From Allomuricauda sp. NBRC 101325 (lineage in GTDB: Bacteria > Bacteroidota > Bacteroidia > Flavobacteriales > Flavobacteriaceae): 64,000 bases of DNA. The notes below the pieces were generated by a model. The model saw only the letters and a list, made by a program, of their open reading frames with translations. It made no database searches and had not been told where the DNA came from. The translations under genes were made by a program, and so were the position numbers. The stretch lies in assembly GCF_030268205.1 (NCBI RefSeq), contig NZ_BSQF01000002.1, positions 434,001 through 498,000 of the forward strand, read 5' to 3'. Position 1 is the stretch's first letter; the number at the start of each line of letters is the position of its first letter. This document shows positions 1 through 8,252 of the stretch, piece by piece.

Positions 1-939
1 GGTTATGGTTTCGTTAATGATAAGGCCTAAAGGAATAACGGTATCGATGCTTAACTTATGCTCATCGATATCCAAATGCATCTTAATTTGGCTGTCACCG
101 CCCTTTACCGAGCGTACCAAATAATCGCAAAGTTCTTGAACGTAGGGCTTAAGTTCAATTTTAGATAGATAATCGTCGCGCTTATAAAGCATTTCGTGCA
201 CCATGGCCATGGAAACCACGCGGTTTTGACTGCTCTTGATAATGTTGGCAATCTTTTCATCTGCAATGGCCCTCGATTGTAGGCTCAATAAACTGGATAC
301 GGTCTGTAGGTTGTTCTTTACCCTATGGTGCACTTCTTTGAGCAAGGTTTCCTTTTCATTGATCCGCTCTTGGATCTCGTTACGCGACTTGTATAATTTA
401 TGATGTGCCCGAAGTAAGTTTCTTCCAAAAACACCGCCTAAAAGATAAACAGCAAAAATGGCACTTAGGTAGGCAAACCAATCACGGGATTCTACTGGTA
501 CCGAATTTTCGGTAATACTAAATTCACCGGTATCATAAATAAACAATATGGTCAATACGGCCAGGTTGATAATGAGGTATAACTGTCCAAAAACCTTGGT
601 GGTCACGTACCCCGCAAATACTATGATCGCCAATACAAATATGAAAGGACTCTCAATGCCACCACTAAAAATAGTGATGATAATGGCCCCGTTCATGGAA
701 AGTATCGAAGTTAAATTGTAGGTAAGAATAAGATTGTTGTGCTTTGCATACAACAGTGTGTTCAACAGATTTACAAAGGCATAGGCTAAAAAGGTGTACG
801 GAATAACGCCCTCTATTTTTAGAAAGAAGAAACATATCATTCCAAATATAGCAGCAAAAATGGATGAACTATAGTTAACCTTGAGTATCAAATCAATTTT
901 GTCTTGTATCCGATATTTATCCTTATCAGGAATTTTCAT
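1..939 (-). CDS. Sensor histidine kinase, HisKA_2 type (3' end outside window)
   Basis: Only the first 313 codons are in the window; the C-terminal ATPase domain is cut off by the window edge. The N-terminal half (about residues 20-165) holds several hydrophobic segments that look like a membrane sensor module. A linker with coiled-coil character leads to the dimerisation/phosphoacceptor motif HHRVKNNLQ, with the likely phosphorylated histidine at residue 205. This motif is typical of the HisKA_2 family, whose members phosphorylate response regulators after an unknown signal. The start at 939 is the first in-frame ATG. No response regulator is visible next to it, so its partner and signal are unknown. 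Confidence 0.85.
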   Translation of the reverse strand, partial: MKIPDKDKYRIQDKIDLILKVNYSSSIFAAIFGMICFFFLKIEGVIPYTFLAYAFVNLLNTLLYAKHNNLILTYNLTSILSMNGAIIITIFSGGIESPFIFVLAIIVFAGYVTTKVFGQLYLIINLAVLTILFIYDTGEFSITENSVPVESRDWFAYLSAIFAVYLLGGVFGRNLLRAHHKLYKSRNEIQERINEKETLLKEVHHRVKNNLQTVSSLLSLQSRAIADEKIANIIKSSQNRVVSMAMVHEMLYKRDDYLSKIELKPYVQELCDYLVRSVKGGDSQIKMHLDIDEHKLSIDTVIPLGLIINETIT

Positions 940-1050
940 ATGCTGCACATGAATATTGCTCTTACTTCCTAAAGGTTGAAAAGTGGGGAGTAAAAGTTAG
1001 CGTTATGGGGCGTAATTAAGGCGTAAATCTACCTAAGTTTTTGGTATAAA

Positions 1051-1082
1051 AAAAGTGGCAGCCATAAATAACTGCCACTTTT
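1051..1082 (-). terminator. Rho-independent terminator of secA
   Basis: An 11-base perfect inverted repeat (AAAAGTGGCAG / CTGCCACTTTT) with a 10-base loop, followed on the minus strand by a run of T. It lies about 20 bases after the secA stop codon. Confidence 0.85.
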
Positions 1083-1102
1083 AAGAGGGATGGTATTGGG
1101 AA

Positions 1103-4100
1103 TTAGTCCTCGACCAATACCCACTCACCTTTATCCAATAAGGGTTCCGCTTGTTTGTATTTCATGGACTTGCTTTCGCCGGACATTACATTTTTAATGG
1201 TAACCCTGTCATTTCTACCAATTTTCGGTTTTTCCCTGGTAATGGTCTCTGTAATCGATGGTCTTTGGCCTTGCGTTTGCCCTGCAGCTCTGTTTTGAGC
1301 AGCCAACTCGTCACTATTTGGAATTTCCTCTTTAGAGGTCTGTAAATTCTCCTTAGGTCTTCGAACCGTTCTTGCTTCTTGGATTTGTGAAGTGTTCTCA
1401 GAAGGCAATTCTCCTTTGAACAAGAAGGAAATCACTTCTTTGTTCACTTTATCGATCATTTCCTTGAAAAGCTCAAAGGCCTCAAATTTATAAATAAGCA
1501 ATGGGTCTTTTTGCTCGTGCACGGCCAACTGAACGGATTGTTTCAGCTCATCCATTTTGCGCAAGTGCGTTTTCCAAGCATCATCGATAATGGCAAGCGT
1601 AATGTTCTTTTCAAAATCGGTAATCAATTGCTTCCCGTTGGAATTATAGGCTTTTTCAAGATTGGTGACCACATTCAACGATTTGATGCCATCCGTAAAT
1701 GGAACCACAATACGTTCAAATTTGTTGGTCTCGTCCTCGTACACCTTTTTGATCACTTGGAAAGCAACTGTGGCGCTGCGCTCCATTTTGTCTTGGTAGT
1801 ATTGATAGGATGCCTTATAAATGGTGTTCGCAATTTCTTGGAATCCCATTTTTTTGAACTCATCTTCACTGATTGGTGAAGTGATGGAGAAGTATTTGAT
1901 CAACTCGAACTCAAAGTTCTTGAAATCATCGGCCATTTTATTGCTCTCAGCAACGGCTTCACAAGTGTCGTAGATCATGTTGGCGATGTCCACCTTCAAA
2001 CGTTCTCCTTCCAAAGCGTGTCGTCTTCTTTTGTAGACCACTTCACGTTGGGCGTTCATTACATCATCATACTCCAACAAACGCTTACGGATACCGAAGT
2101 TGTTTTCTTCTACCTTTTTCTGAGCGCGCTCAATGGATTTGGTCATCATGGAGTGTTGGATAACTTCTCCCTCTTCCAAGCCCATGCGGTCCATCATTTT
2201 AGCCACACGGTCAGAACCGAACAAACGCATCAAGTTATCCTCCAAAGACACATAAAACTGTGAACTACCTGGGTCTCCTTGACGACCAGAACGACCTCTC
2301 AACTGTCTGTCCACACGTCTGGAATCGTGACGTTCGGTACCAATAATGGCCAAACCTCCCGCATCTTTTACAATTGTGGTCAATTTAATGTCGGTACCCC
2401 TACCAGCCATGTTGGTGGCAATGGTCACAACGCCTGCGTTACCTGCTTCGGCTACGATATCGGCCTCTTTCTTGTGCAGTTTTGCATTCAATACATTGTG
2501 TGGAATTTTACGAACGCTCAATAATTTTGAAAGTAATTCCGAAATCTCAACCGAAGTGGTACCAATCAAAACAGGTCTACCTGCATTGGACAATTGGGTA
2601 ACTTCCTCGATAATGGCGTTGTATTTTTCACGTTTGGTCTTGTAGATCAAATCGTGTCTATCGTCACGGGCAATCGGTCTGTTGGTTGGAATTTCCATCA
2701 CGTCCAACTTGTAGATTTCCCAGAATTCCCCAGCTTCGGTAACAGCAGTACCCGTCATCCCAGCTAGTTTGTTGTACATTCTAAAGTAATTCTGAAGCGT
2801 AACGGTGGCGAAGGTTTGGGTCATGGCCTCGATCTTCACATTTTCCTTGGCTTCAATGGCTTGGTGCAAACCATCAGAATATCGTCTACCGTCCATGATA
2901 CGACCAGTCTGTTCGTCAACGATCATAACTTTATTGTCGATGACCACATACTCCACATCTTTTTCGAATAGGGTATAGGCTTTCAACAATTGTGTCATGG
3001 TATGGATTCTTTCACTTTTTACAGCGAAATCCTTGAAAAGGTCTTCTTTGAGCTCGGCTTCTTGTTCTATTTCAAGATTTTGGTTCTCAATCTTAGCAAT
3101 TTCACTACCGATATCTGGCATCACAAAGAAATCTTTGTCCTGCTCCCCAGAAATATAATTGACCCCTTTATCAGTCAATTCGATCTGGTTGTTTTTTTCG
3201 TCGATAACAAACAAAAGGTCTGCATCCACTTTAGGCATTTCACGGTTGTTGTCTTGCATGTAGAAGTTCTCGGTCTTCTGCAACAACTGTTTTACACCTT
3301 CTTCACTCAAAAATTTAATGAGCGCTTTATTTTTTGGAAGTCCGCGGTGTACGCGAAGCAATAGGAATCCACCTTCTTTGGTATCTCCTTCCTTGATCAA
3401 TCTTTTAGCCTCGGCCAAAACCCCTGTTAAATGCTGACGTTGTTGTTGAACAATGTCGGAAACCTTTGGTTTCAATTCGTTGAACTCGTGACGATCTCCT
3501 TCAGGTACGGGACCGGAAATGATCAGCGGCGTACGGGCGTCATCAATCAAAACGGAATCCACCTCATCCACAATAGCGTAGTGGTGTGGACGTTGTACCA
3601 AATCGTCTGGCGTGTGCGCCATATTGTCCCTTAGGTAGTCAAAACCAAATTCGTTATTGGTTCCGTAAGTGATATCTGCATTATAAGCAGCACGTCTTCC
3701 ATCGGAATTAGGGCGATGTTTGTCAATACAATCTACAGAAAGCCCGTGGAACTCGAACAAAGGAGCCATCCACGCACTATCCCTTTTTGCCAAGTAGTCG
3801 TTCACGGTTACCAAGTGGGCACCTTTACCTGCCAAAGCATTTAGGTAGAGTGGGAGGGTGGCCACCAAAGTTTTACCTTCCCCGGTTTGCATCTCCGCAA
3901 TTTTACCCTGATGCAAAGCTATACCACCGATCAACTGCACATCGTAGTGCACCATATCCCAAGTCACTTCTTTACCGGCTGCATCCCATGAGTTTTTCCA
4001 AACCGCATTGTCACCTTCCAAGGTAACATAGTCCTTGTCGCCCGAAATTTTGCGGTCGAATTCGGATGCGGTTACGGTTAGGGTTTCGTTGGCAGCAAAT

Positions 4101-4465
4101 CTTTTAGCAGTTTCCTTGACTACGGCAAACGCTTCAGGTAGAATTTCTTCGAGTGTTTTCTCGGAAATTGTATAGGCCTCTTCGTTGAGTTTGTCTATTT
4201 CGGAGTAAATTTCTTCGTTACGATCAATATCGTTGGAATTTTCTACTTCGGCCTCAAGAGTGGCAATCTTGTCGTTTATATCCTTGCAGTTTTCGGCAAT
4301 CTTGGCCTTAAAATCCGCAGTTTTCTGTCTAAGTTCGTCGTGGGAAAGTCCTTCCAGTTGTTGTTCGAAGGACCGTATTTGTTTCACTAAGGGTTGTAGC
4401 GCTTTTACATCTTTCTCCGATTTGTCACCTACAAAAACCTTTAGTACGGAATTTATTAAACTCAT
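1103..4465 (-). CDS. secA: Preprotein translocase subunit SecA
   Basis: Motor ATPase that drives unfolded proteins through the SecYEG channel. The 1120-aa product has the SecA Walker A (TGEGKT), the DEVDSVLIDDA Walker B region, the MAGRGTDI helicase motif and RGRSGRQGDPG. It is about 220 aa longer than the E. coli protein; much of the extra length lies between the first nucleotide-binding lobe and the second (roughly residues 330-500), an insert known from Bacteroidota SecA proteins. The C-terminus ends in GEWVLVED and lacks the zinc-binding cysteine tail used for SecB binding. It is followed by a good terminator and appears to be a single-gene unit. Confidence 0.98.
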   Translation of the reverse strand: MSLINSVLKVFVGDKSEKDVKALQPLVKQIRSFEQQLEGLSHDELRQKTADFKAKIAENCKDINDKIATLEAEVENSNDIDRNEEIYSEIDKLNEEAYTISEKTLEEILPEAFAVVKETAKRFAANETLTVTASEFDRKISGDKDYVTLEGDNAVWKNSWDAAGKEVTWDMVHYDVQLIGGIALHQGKIAEMQTGEGKTLVATLPLYLNALAGKGAHLVTVNDYLAKRDSAWMAPLFEFHGLSVDCIDKHRPNSDGRRAAYNADITYGTNNEFGFDYLRDNMAHTPDDLVQRPHHYAIVDEVDSVLIDDARTPLIISGPVPEGDRHEFNELKPKVSDIVQQQRQHLTGVLAEAKRLIKEGDTKEGGFLLLRVHRGLPKNKALIKFLSEEGVKQLLQKTENFYMQDNNREMPKVDADLLFVIDEKNNQIELTDKGVNYISGEQDKDFFVMPDIGSEIAKIENQNLEIEQEAELKEDLFKDFAVKSERIHTMTQLLKAYTLFEKDVEYVVIDNKVMIVDEQTGRIMDGRRYSDGLHQAIEAKENVKIEAMTQTFATVTLQNYFRMYNKLAGMTGTAVTEAGEFWEIYKLDVMEIPTNRPIARDDRHDLIYKTKREKYNAIIEEVTQLSNAGRPVLIGTTSVEISELLSKLLSVRKIPHNVLNAKLHKKEADIVAEAGNAGVVTIATNMAGRGTDIKLTTIVKDAGGLAIIGTERHDSRRVDRQLRGRSGRQGDPGSSQFYVSLEDNLMRLFGSDRVAKMMDRMGLEEGEVIQHSMMTKSIERAQKKVEENNFGIRKRLLEYDDVMNAQREVVYKRRRHALEGERLKVDIANMIYDTCEAVAESNKMADDFKNFEFELIKYFSITSPISEDEFKKMGFQEIANTIYKASYQYYQDKMERSATVAFQVIKKVYEDETNKFERIVVPFTDGIKSLNVVTNLEKAYNSNGKQLITDFEKNITLAIIDDAWKTHLRKMDELKQSVQLAVHEQKDPLLIYKFEAFELFKEMIDKVNKEVISFLFKGELPSENTSQIQEARTVRRPKENLQTSKEEIPNSDELAAQNRAAGQTQGQRPSITETITREKPKIGRNDRVTIKNVMSGESKSMKYKQAEPLLDKGEWVLVED

Positions 4466-4539
4466 GAATAAATTTTTCGTTAGAATGGCAAAAGCTGTTC
4501 CAATGATAGGATTTCAGTGAAATTCTTTTGCTAGGCTGT

Positions 4540-4547
4540 CAAAATTA
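4540..4547 (-). promoter_or_regulatory. Possible secA promoter (-7 box)
   Basis: TAATTTTG matches the Bacteroidota -7 consensus TAnnTTTG, about 75 bases upstream of the secA ATG. A TTG lies upstream but with only 15 bases spacing, shorter than the usual 19-21, so this is tentative. Confidence 0.35.
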
Positions 4548-4550
4548 CAT

Positions 4551-4577
4551 AAAAAAAAGCCTCAAATGAGACTTTTT
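4551..4577 (-). terminator. Terminator after the DUF2795 gene
   Basis: Read on the minus strand the stem is AAAAAGTCTC / GAGGCTTTTT around a 4-base loop, ending in eight T. It pairs fully only in minus-strand RNA, where one G-U wobble replaces a mismatch, which fixes its direction. Confidence 0.75.
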
Positions 4578-4600
4578 AACTTCGTTTGTGAATACAGATT

Positions 4601-4825
4601 TTAATATTCGTCCTCGTTCCAGAGGTAATCTTCCTCTGTTGGATAATCAGGCCAGATTTCCTCAATGGACTCGTATATCTCCCCGCCTTCTTCTTCCATT
4701 GATTGTAGGTTTTCCACAACTTCCAATGGAGCTCCAGTACGGATTGCGTAATCTATCAGTTCGTCTTTGGTGGCTGGCCAAGGCGCATCACTTAAATATG
4801 AGGCAAGTTCTAAAGTCCAGTACAT
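4601..4825 (-). CDS. DUF2795 domain-containing miniprotein
   Basis: A 74-aa, very acidic protein beginning MYWTLELASYLSDAPWPATK, which matches the DUF2795 pattern (a short helix-turn region of the type LxxxPWPATKxELI). The family is uncharacterised; it is common in Bacteroidota as a free-standing small protein. No signal peptide or membrane segment is seen, so it should be cytoplasmic. It has its own strong promoter upstream and its own terminator, so it is expressed independently of secA and of the adenosyltransferase gene. Confidence 0.85.
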   Translation of the reverse strand: MYWTLELASYLSDAPWPATKDELIDYAIRTGAPLEVVENLQSMEEEGGEIYESIEEIWPDYPTEEDYLWNEDEY

Positions 4826-4852
4826 AGTAACGGTTTGATTTTAAATTTTTTG

Positions 4853-4882
4853 CAAAAATAATTTTTAAACCCAATTAGTCAA
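4853..4882 (-). promoter_or_regulatory. Promoter of the DUF2795 gene
   Basis: On the minus strand, TTG (4882-4880) is separated by 19 bases from TATTTTTG (4860-4853), an exact match to the Bacteroidota sigma-A consensus TTG-N19-TAnnTTTG. Transcription would start near 4847, giving a leader of about 20 bases. Confidence 0.75.
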
Positions 4883-4950
4883 GTAAAAACAGTATTATTT
4901 AAAAATTATTTTGTTGTTCTCAAAACAAATGGGCTAAAAAAGCGATTTTA

Positions 4951-5508
4951 TCAGTCCAATTTCTCTGGAACCCACTTAATTTCTTGGGCTTTTAAGTCTT
5001 TGGACAATTTACGTGCCAAGACAAACAAATAATCGGAAAGTCGGTTGATGTAGGATAGTACCGAATCGGGAACAGGCTCATTTTCGTGCAAATAAGTGAT
5101 CATGCGTTCGGCACGTCGGCAAACGGTTCTTGCAACATGACAGTATGACACGGTAGTATGGCCTCCAGGAAGAATAAAATGCGTCATTTCGGGTAAATCC
5201 TCGTTCATTCTATCCATTTCCTTTTCCAAAAGTTCAATATCCTCCTGACTGATTCTTGGGATTTTTAATCGGGAATCCTTTTCAGGTTCTGTAGCCAAAA
5301 AAGAACCCACGGTAAACAGTTTTGTTTGGATGAGGGACAGCATTTCTTTGGAATGCGTGTCGATATCTTGATCTCGCAACAATCCCAAATGCGAATTGAG
5401 TTCGTCTATGGTGCCATAACTTTCTATGCGGATATGGTGTTTGGGAACCCTTCGACCTGTAAATAGCGCAGTGGTTCCTTTATCTCCTGTTTTGGTATAT
5501 ATCTTCAT
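4951..5508 (-). CDS. Cob(I)yrinic acid a,c-diamide adenosyltransferase, PduO type
   Basis: Transfers the 5'-deoxyadenosyl group of ATP to cob(I)alamin, making coenzyme B12. The 185-aa product starts MKIYTKTGDKGTT, the ATP-binding N-terminal motif of PduO-type enzymes, and carries the later conserved CRRAER region (about residue 131) and a YINRLSDYLFVLAR helix. The length is normal for the family. No other cobalamin genes are nearby, so it probably serves salvage or supply for B12-dependent enzymes elsewhere. A 7-bp tandem array begins about 70 bases upstream of its start and could influence expression, though no clear promoter is visible between them. Confidence 0.93.
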   Translation of the reverse strand: MKIYTKTGDKGTTALFTGRRVPKHHIRIESYGTIDELNSHLGLLRDQDIDTHSKEMLSLIQTKLFTVGSFLATEPEKDSRLKIPRISQEDIELLEKEMDRMNEDLPEMTHFILPGGHTTVSYCHVARTVCRRAERMITYLHENEPVPDSVLSYINRLSDYLFVLARKLSKDLKAQEIKWVPEKLD

Positions 5509-5577
5509 TTTTCAATAATCAATGTGCAATAAACAATAATCAATGAATAGTTGTATGTATGACTAAAATGTATTTTT

Positions 5578-5690
5578 GCTAATTGCTAATTGCTAATTGC
5601 TAATTGCTAATTGCTAATTGCTAATTGCTAATTGCTAATTGCTAATTGCTAATTGCTAATTGCTAATTGCTAATTGCTAATTGCTAATTG
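5578..5690. repeat. 16-copy perfect heptamer array (GCTAATT)n
   Basis: Sixteen uninterrupted identical copies of GCTAATT plus one base. It lies between the adenosyltransferase gene and the small membrane protein gene, and overlaps the last codons of the latter. Every copy is identical, as expected of a recently expanded or length-unstable array. Immediately downstream, 5514-5553 contains two imperfect copies of CAATAATCAATG, another short A/T-rich repeat. Confidence 0.97.
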
Positions 5691-5839
5691 TCCCTTTCAT
5701 GTTGCCGTTTGCCATCCATGAACTTTCTGGATTTTCTACGTTTGGTAACTTTTTTATTTCGAAACAAGATAACGAGGTAAATAAGTCCCACAACTGCAAG
5801 AACATACCAAATTGTATTGTCTGATGCTAGATTTTCCAT
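5684..5839 (-). CDS. 51-aa membrane miniprotein ending inside the heptamer array
   Basis: An ATG at 5839 opens a 51-codon frame. The product starts MENLASDNTIWYVLAVVG, has one hydrophobic segment (about residues 10-26) and a very basic tail (RNKKVTKRRKSRKF). This is the layout of a single-span membrane protein with a cytoplasmic positively charged C-terminus. The last codon and the TAG stop (GAC AAT TAG) fall in the first unit of the heptamer array. The gene sits 17 bases downstream of the methyltransferase-like gene and could be co-transcribed with it. Function unknown; similar short basic membrane proteins occur in Flavobacteriaceae, from memory only. Confidence 0.7.
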   Translation of the reverse strand: MENLASDNTIWYVLAVVGLIYLVILFRNKKVTKRRKSRKFMDGKRQHERDN

Positions 5840-5856
5840 AACCTAAAATTACCGCT

Positions 5857-6357
5857 TTAAATTCGAATCGTGAAATGCTCTTTTACTTGCTCCTTCCTAA
5901 TAAATAGGGCTCCACAGTGATACATGTTGATGCTAACCGTTATTAAAGGTGATCTGATTAAGGCTTGCCATTGCTCTAAGGTTTCTTTGTTTTTGTGGAT
6001 AGATTCGACCCATATCATGCTGTCGTTGTGCAATTTGTTTTCAGAAATCCACTGTTCCAAAGTTGAAATCTCAAAGTGGTCCACTACAATCAGATCAAAA
6101 GGATTGACGCTAATTTGCATCTCTGGGAGCTGTTTTTGCATCAATTCTTGTAATCCTTGGTTGCCTAATGTTTCAATTTTTTTAATGTTGAAGTAGGAGA
6201 TGCTTTTCAACAATGCATTGGTGTCTTTGGAATTATGAAGCTTCTTTTTTGAATATAGGCATTGCGTCACATAATTGAAGACAAAGGGGGAGTGCACTCC
6301 GTGTTCGTTGGTGGATTTCAGAAGAAATTTCAGATAGGAGATAAGCTTAAACCACAT
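5857..6357 (-). CDS. Shrunken class I methyltransferase-like protein
   Basis: The 166-aa product keeps both ends of a flavobacterial SAM-dependent methyltransferase family: the N-terminal motif NEHGVHSPFVFNYV (residues about 17-30) and the C-terminal EQVKEHFTIRI. Family members are normally about 240 aa. Here the middle is collapsed: the region expected to read like ILELGTSLG is IETLGNQGLQ, so the SAM-binding glycine loop is degraded and some 70-80 residues are missing. The frame is intact. It begins one base after the stop of the ABC-F gene, so the two are co-transcribed. Enzymatic activity is doubtful; it could be a decaying gene or a protein with a new role. Confidence 0.7.
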   Translation of the reverse strand: MWFKLISYLKFLLKSTNEHGVHSPFVFNYVTQCLYSKKKLHNSKDTNALLKSISYFNIKKIETLGNQGLQELMQKQLPEMQISVNPFDLIVVDHFEISTLEQWISENKLHNDSMIWVESIHKNKETLEQWQALIRSPLITVSINMYHCGALFIRKEQVKEHFTIRI

Positions 6358-6358
6358 T

Positions 6359-8230
6359 TTAGCCCTCTAAAATGGCTGAAAGTTCGAACCAGCGTTCTGT
6401 TTTTGTTTCAATGCCATCCTCAACTTCTTTAAGTTCGATGGATAATTTGGCGATGGCATCCCCATCCAATTCAGGATCCATGAATTTATTTTGAAGCTCA
6501 GCTTTCTTTTCTTCCAGTTTTTGAATATCCTTTTCCAGCTGTTTGTACTCTTTCTGTTCTTGATACGACAATTTTCCTCCACTGGTGTCACGCCAATTGT
6601 TCTCGGTTTTTTCAGAAGTGTTGGGTTTGTTTTCCCGTTCCTCAATCACTTTGCTGCTTTCATACACACGATAATCGGTGTAATTCCCGGGAAAATCTTC
6701 AATAACCCCTTCTCCCTTGAACACAAAAAGGTGGTCCACAATTTTATCCATAAAATAACGGTCGTGAGAAACCACGATCAAACATCCTGGGAAATCCAAC
6801 AGAAAGCTTTCCAAAACATTTAAGGTAACAATATCTAGGTCATTGGTAGGCTCATCCAGAATTAAAAAATTGGGGTTTTGGATAAGGACGGTACACAAAT
6901 AGAGGCGTTTGCGCTCCCCACCACTCAATTTTTCAACAAAATCGTATTGTTTTTTACGGTCGAACAGGAAACGCTCCAACAATTGCTGGGCAGAAATTTG
7001 ACGCCCTTTTTTAAGCGGAATGTAATCGCCGAACTCACGGATTACGTCAATAACTTTTTGTCCCTCTTTATCCTTGATGCCCTTTTGGGTGTAGTAGCCA
7101 AATTTTAAGGTGTCGCCCACAACCACTTTACCACCATCCACACTTTCTTGTTGGGTAATGATGTTCAAAAAGGTGGACTTGCCAGTGCCATTTTTTCCTA
7201 TGATTCCGACTCGTTCACCTTTGGTAAAGTTGTAATCGAATTTGTTCAATATAGTTTTGTCGCCATAGGATTTGGAGATATTGTGAAGCTCCAAAATCTT
7301 GCTTCCCAAGCGTTCCATGTTCAATTCGAGTTGCACCTCGTGTTCTATGCGCCTTTGGTGCGCCCGTTTTTTGATTTCGGTAAAGTCGTCGATTCGGGAT
7401 TTGGATTTGGTGGTACGCGCTTTGGGCTGTCTTCGCATCCATTCCAATTCTTTTTTATAGAGCATCTTGGATTTTTGCTGCTCCACGGCCTCACGCTCCA
7501 TGCGACTTTCCTTTTCACTCAAATAATAGGAATAATTGCCTTTGTAGGTGTATAATTGGTTGTTGTCCAACTCAATGATTTCATTGCACACTCGATCTAA
7601 GAAATAGCGGTCGTGTGTTACCATAAAAAGGGTAATGTTTTCCTTGGTAAAATAGGCTTCCAACCATTCAATCATTTCAAGGTCCAAGTGGTTGGTGGGC
7701 TCGTCTAAAATCAACAAATCGGGTTTGTTGAGCAGGGCATTGGCCAAGGCCAAACGTTTTTTCTGACCACCTGATAAACTCCCCACTTTTGCATCGAGTT
7801 GGGTAAGTTGCAACTGAAATAGAATCTGTTTGTACTGGGTTTCAAAATCCCACGCATTATGGCGTTCCATGGCCTCAAAGGCCTTTTGGTATTGTTCTGT
7901 ATTATCAGGATTTTCCACTGCTTTTTCGTAAGCGGCAATGATTTTTAAAATCTCACTGTCCGTAGTGAAAATGGTTTCTTCTACCGTAAGATTGGGATTC
8001 AAATCGGGTTCTTGTTCCAAAAATGAAACCTTTATGCCCTTTCGGGTAGTGACCTGTCCTGTTTCCGACCTGTCTTTGCCGGACATGATGTTGAGAATGG
8101 AGGTTTTTCCACTCCCATTTTTGGCAATCAAAGCAATTTTTTGCCCTTGGTTGATTCCAAAGGAGATTTCGGAGAAGAGTACAACTTCCCCGTAGGATTT
8201 TGATATGTTTTCGACCGTTAATAGGTTCAT
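6359..8230 (-). CDS. ABC-F family ATPase (Uup-like)
   Basis: Soluble double-ATPase protein of the ABC-F group, which acts on ribosomes rather than in transport. The 623-aa product has two ATPase domains: Walker A AKNGSGKTS (about residue 36) with LSGGQKKR, and GKNGTGKST (about residue 345) with LSGGERKR. Each has the LDEPTNHLD / LDEPTNDLD Walker B. No transmembrane segments are present. The C-terminal 85 residues form a charged coiled coil (QLEKDIQKLEEKKAELQNK), as in Uup, which binds nucleic acid. Assignment to Uup among ABC-F subgroups rests on that coiled-coil tail. It lies 22 bases downstream of the DUF4105 gene. Confidence 0.92.
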   Translation of the reverse strand: MNLLTVENISKSYGEVVLFSEISFGINQGQKIALIAKNGSGKTSILNIMSGKDRSETGQVTTRKGIKVSFLEQEPDLNPNLTVEETIFTTDSEILKIIAAYEKAVENPDNTEQYQKAFEAMERHNAWDFETQYKQILFQLQLTQLDAKVGSLSGGQKKRLALANALLNKPDLLILDEPTNHLDLEMIEWLEAYFTKENITLFMVTHDRYFLDRVCNEIIELDNNQLYTYKGNYSYYLSEKESRMEREAVEQQKSKMLYKKELEWMRRQPKARTTKSKSRIDDFTEIKKRAHQRRIEHEVQLELNMERLGSKILELHNISKSYGDKTILNKFDYNFTKGERVGIIGKNGTGKSTFLNIITQQESVDGGKVVVGDTLKFGYYTQKGIKDKEGQKVIDVIREFGDYIPLKKGRQISAQQLLERFLFDRKKQYDFVEKLSGGERKRLYLCTVLIQNPNFLILDEPTNDLDIVTLNVLESFLLDFPGCLIVVSHDRYFMDKIVDHLFVFKGEGVIEDFPGNYTDYRVYESSKVIEERENKPNTSEKTENNWRDTSGGKLSYQEQKEYKQLEKDIQKLEEKKAELQNKFMDPELDGDAIAKLSIELKEVEDGIETKTERWFELSAILEG

Positions 8231-8252
8231 CGCAGCAGTTTAAGGACCAATT

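Noticed and set aside
5578..5690. CRISPR array
   Set aside because: Units are 7 bases with no spacers; it is a simple tandem repeat, and no cas genes are present.
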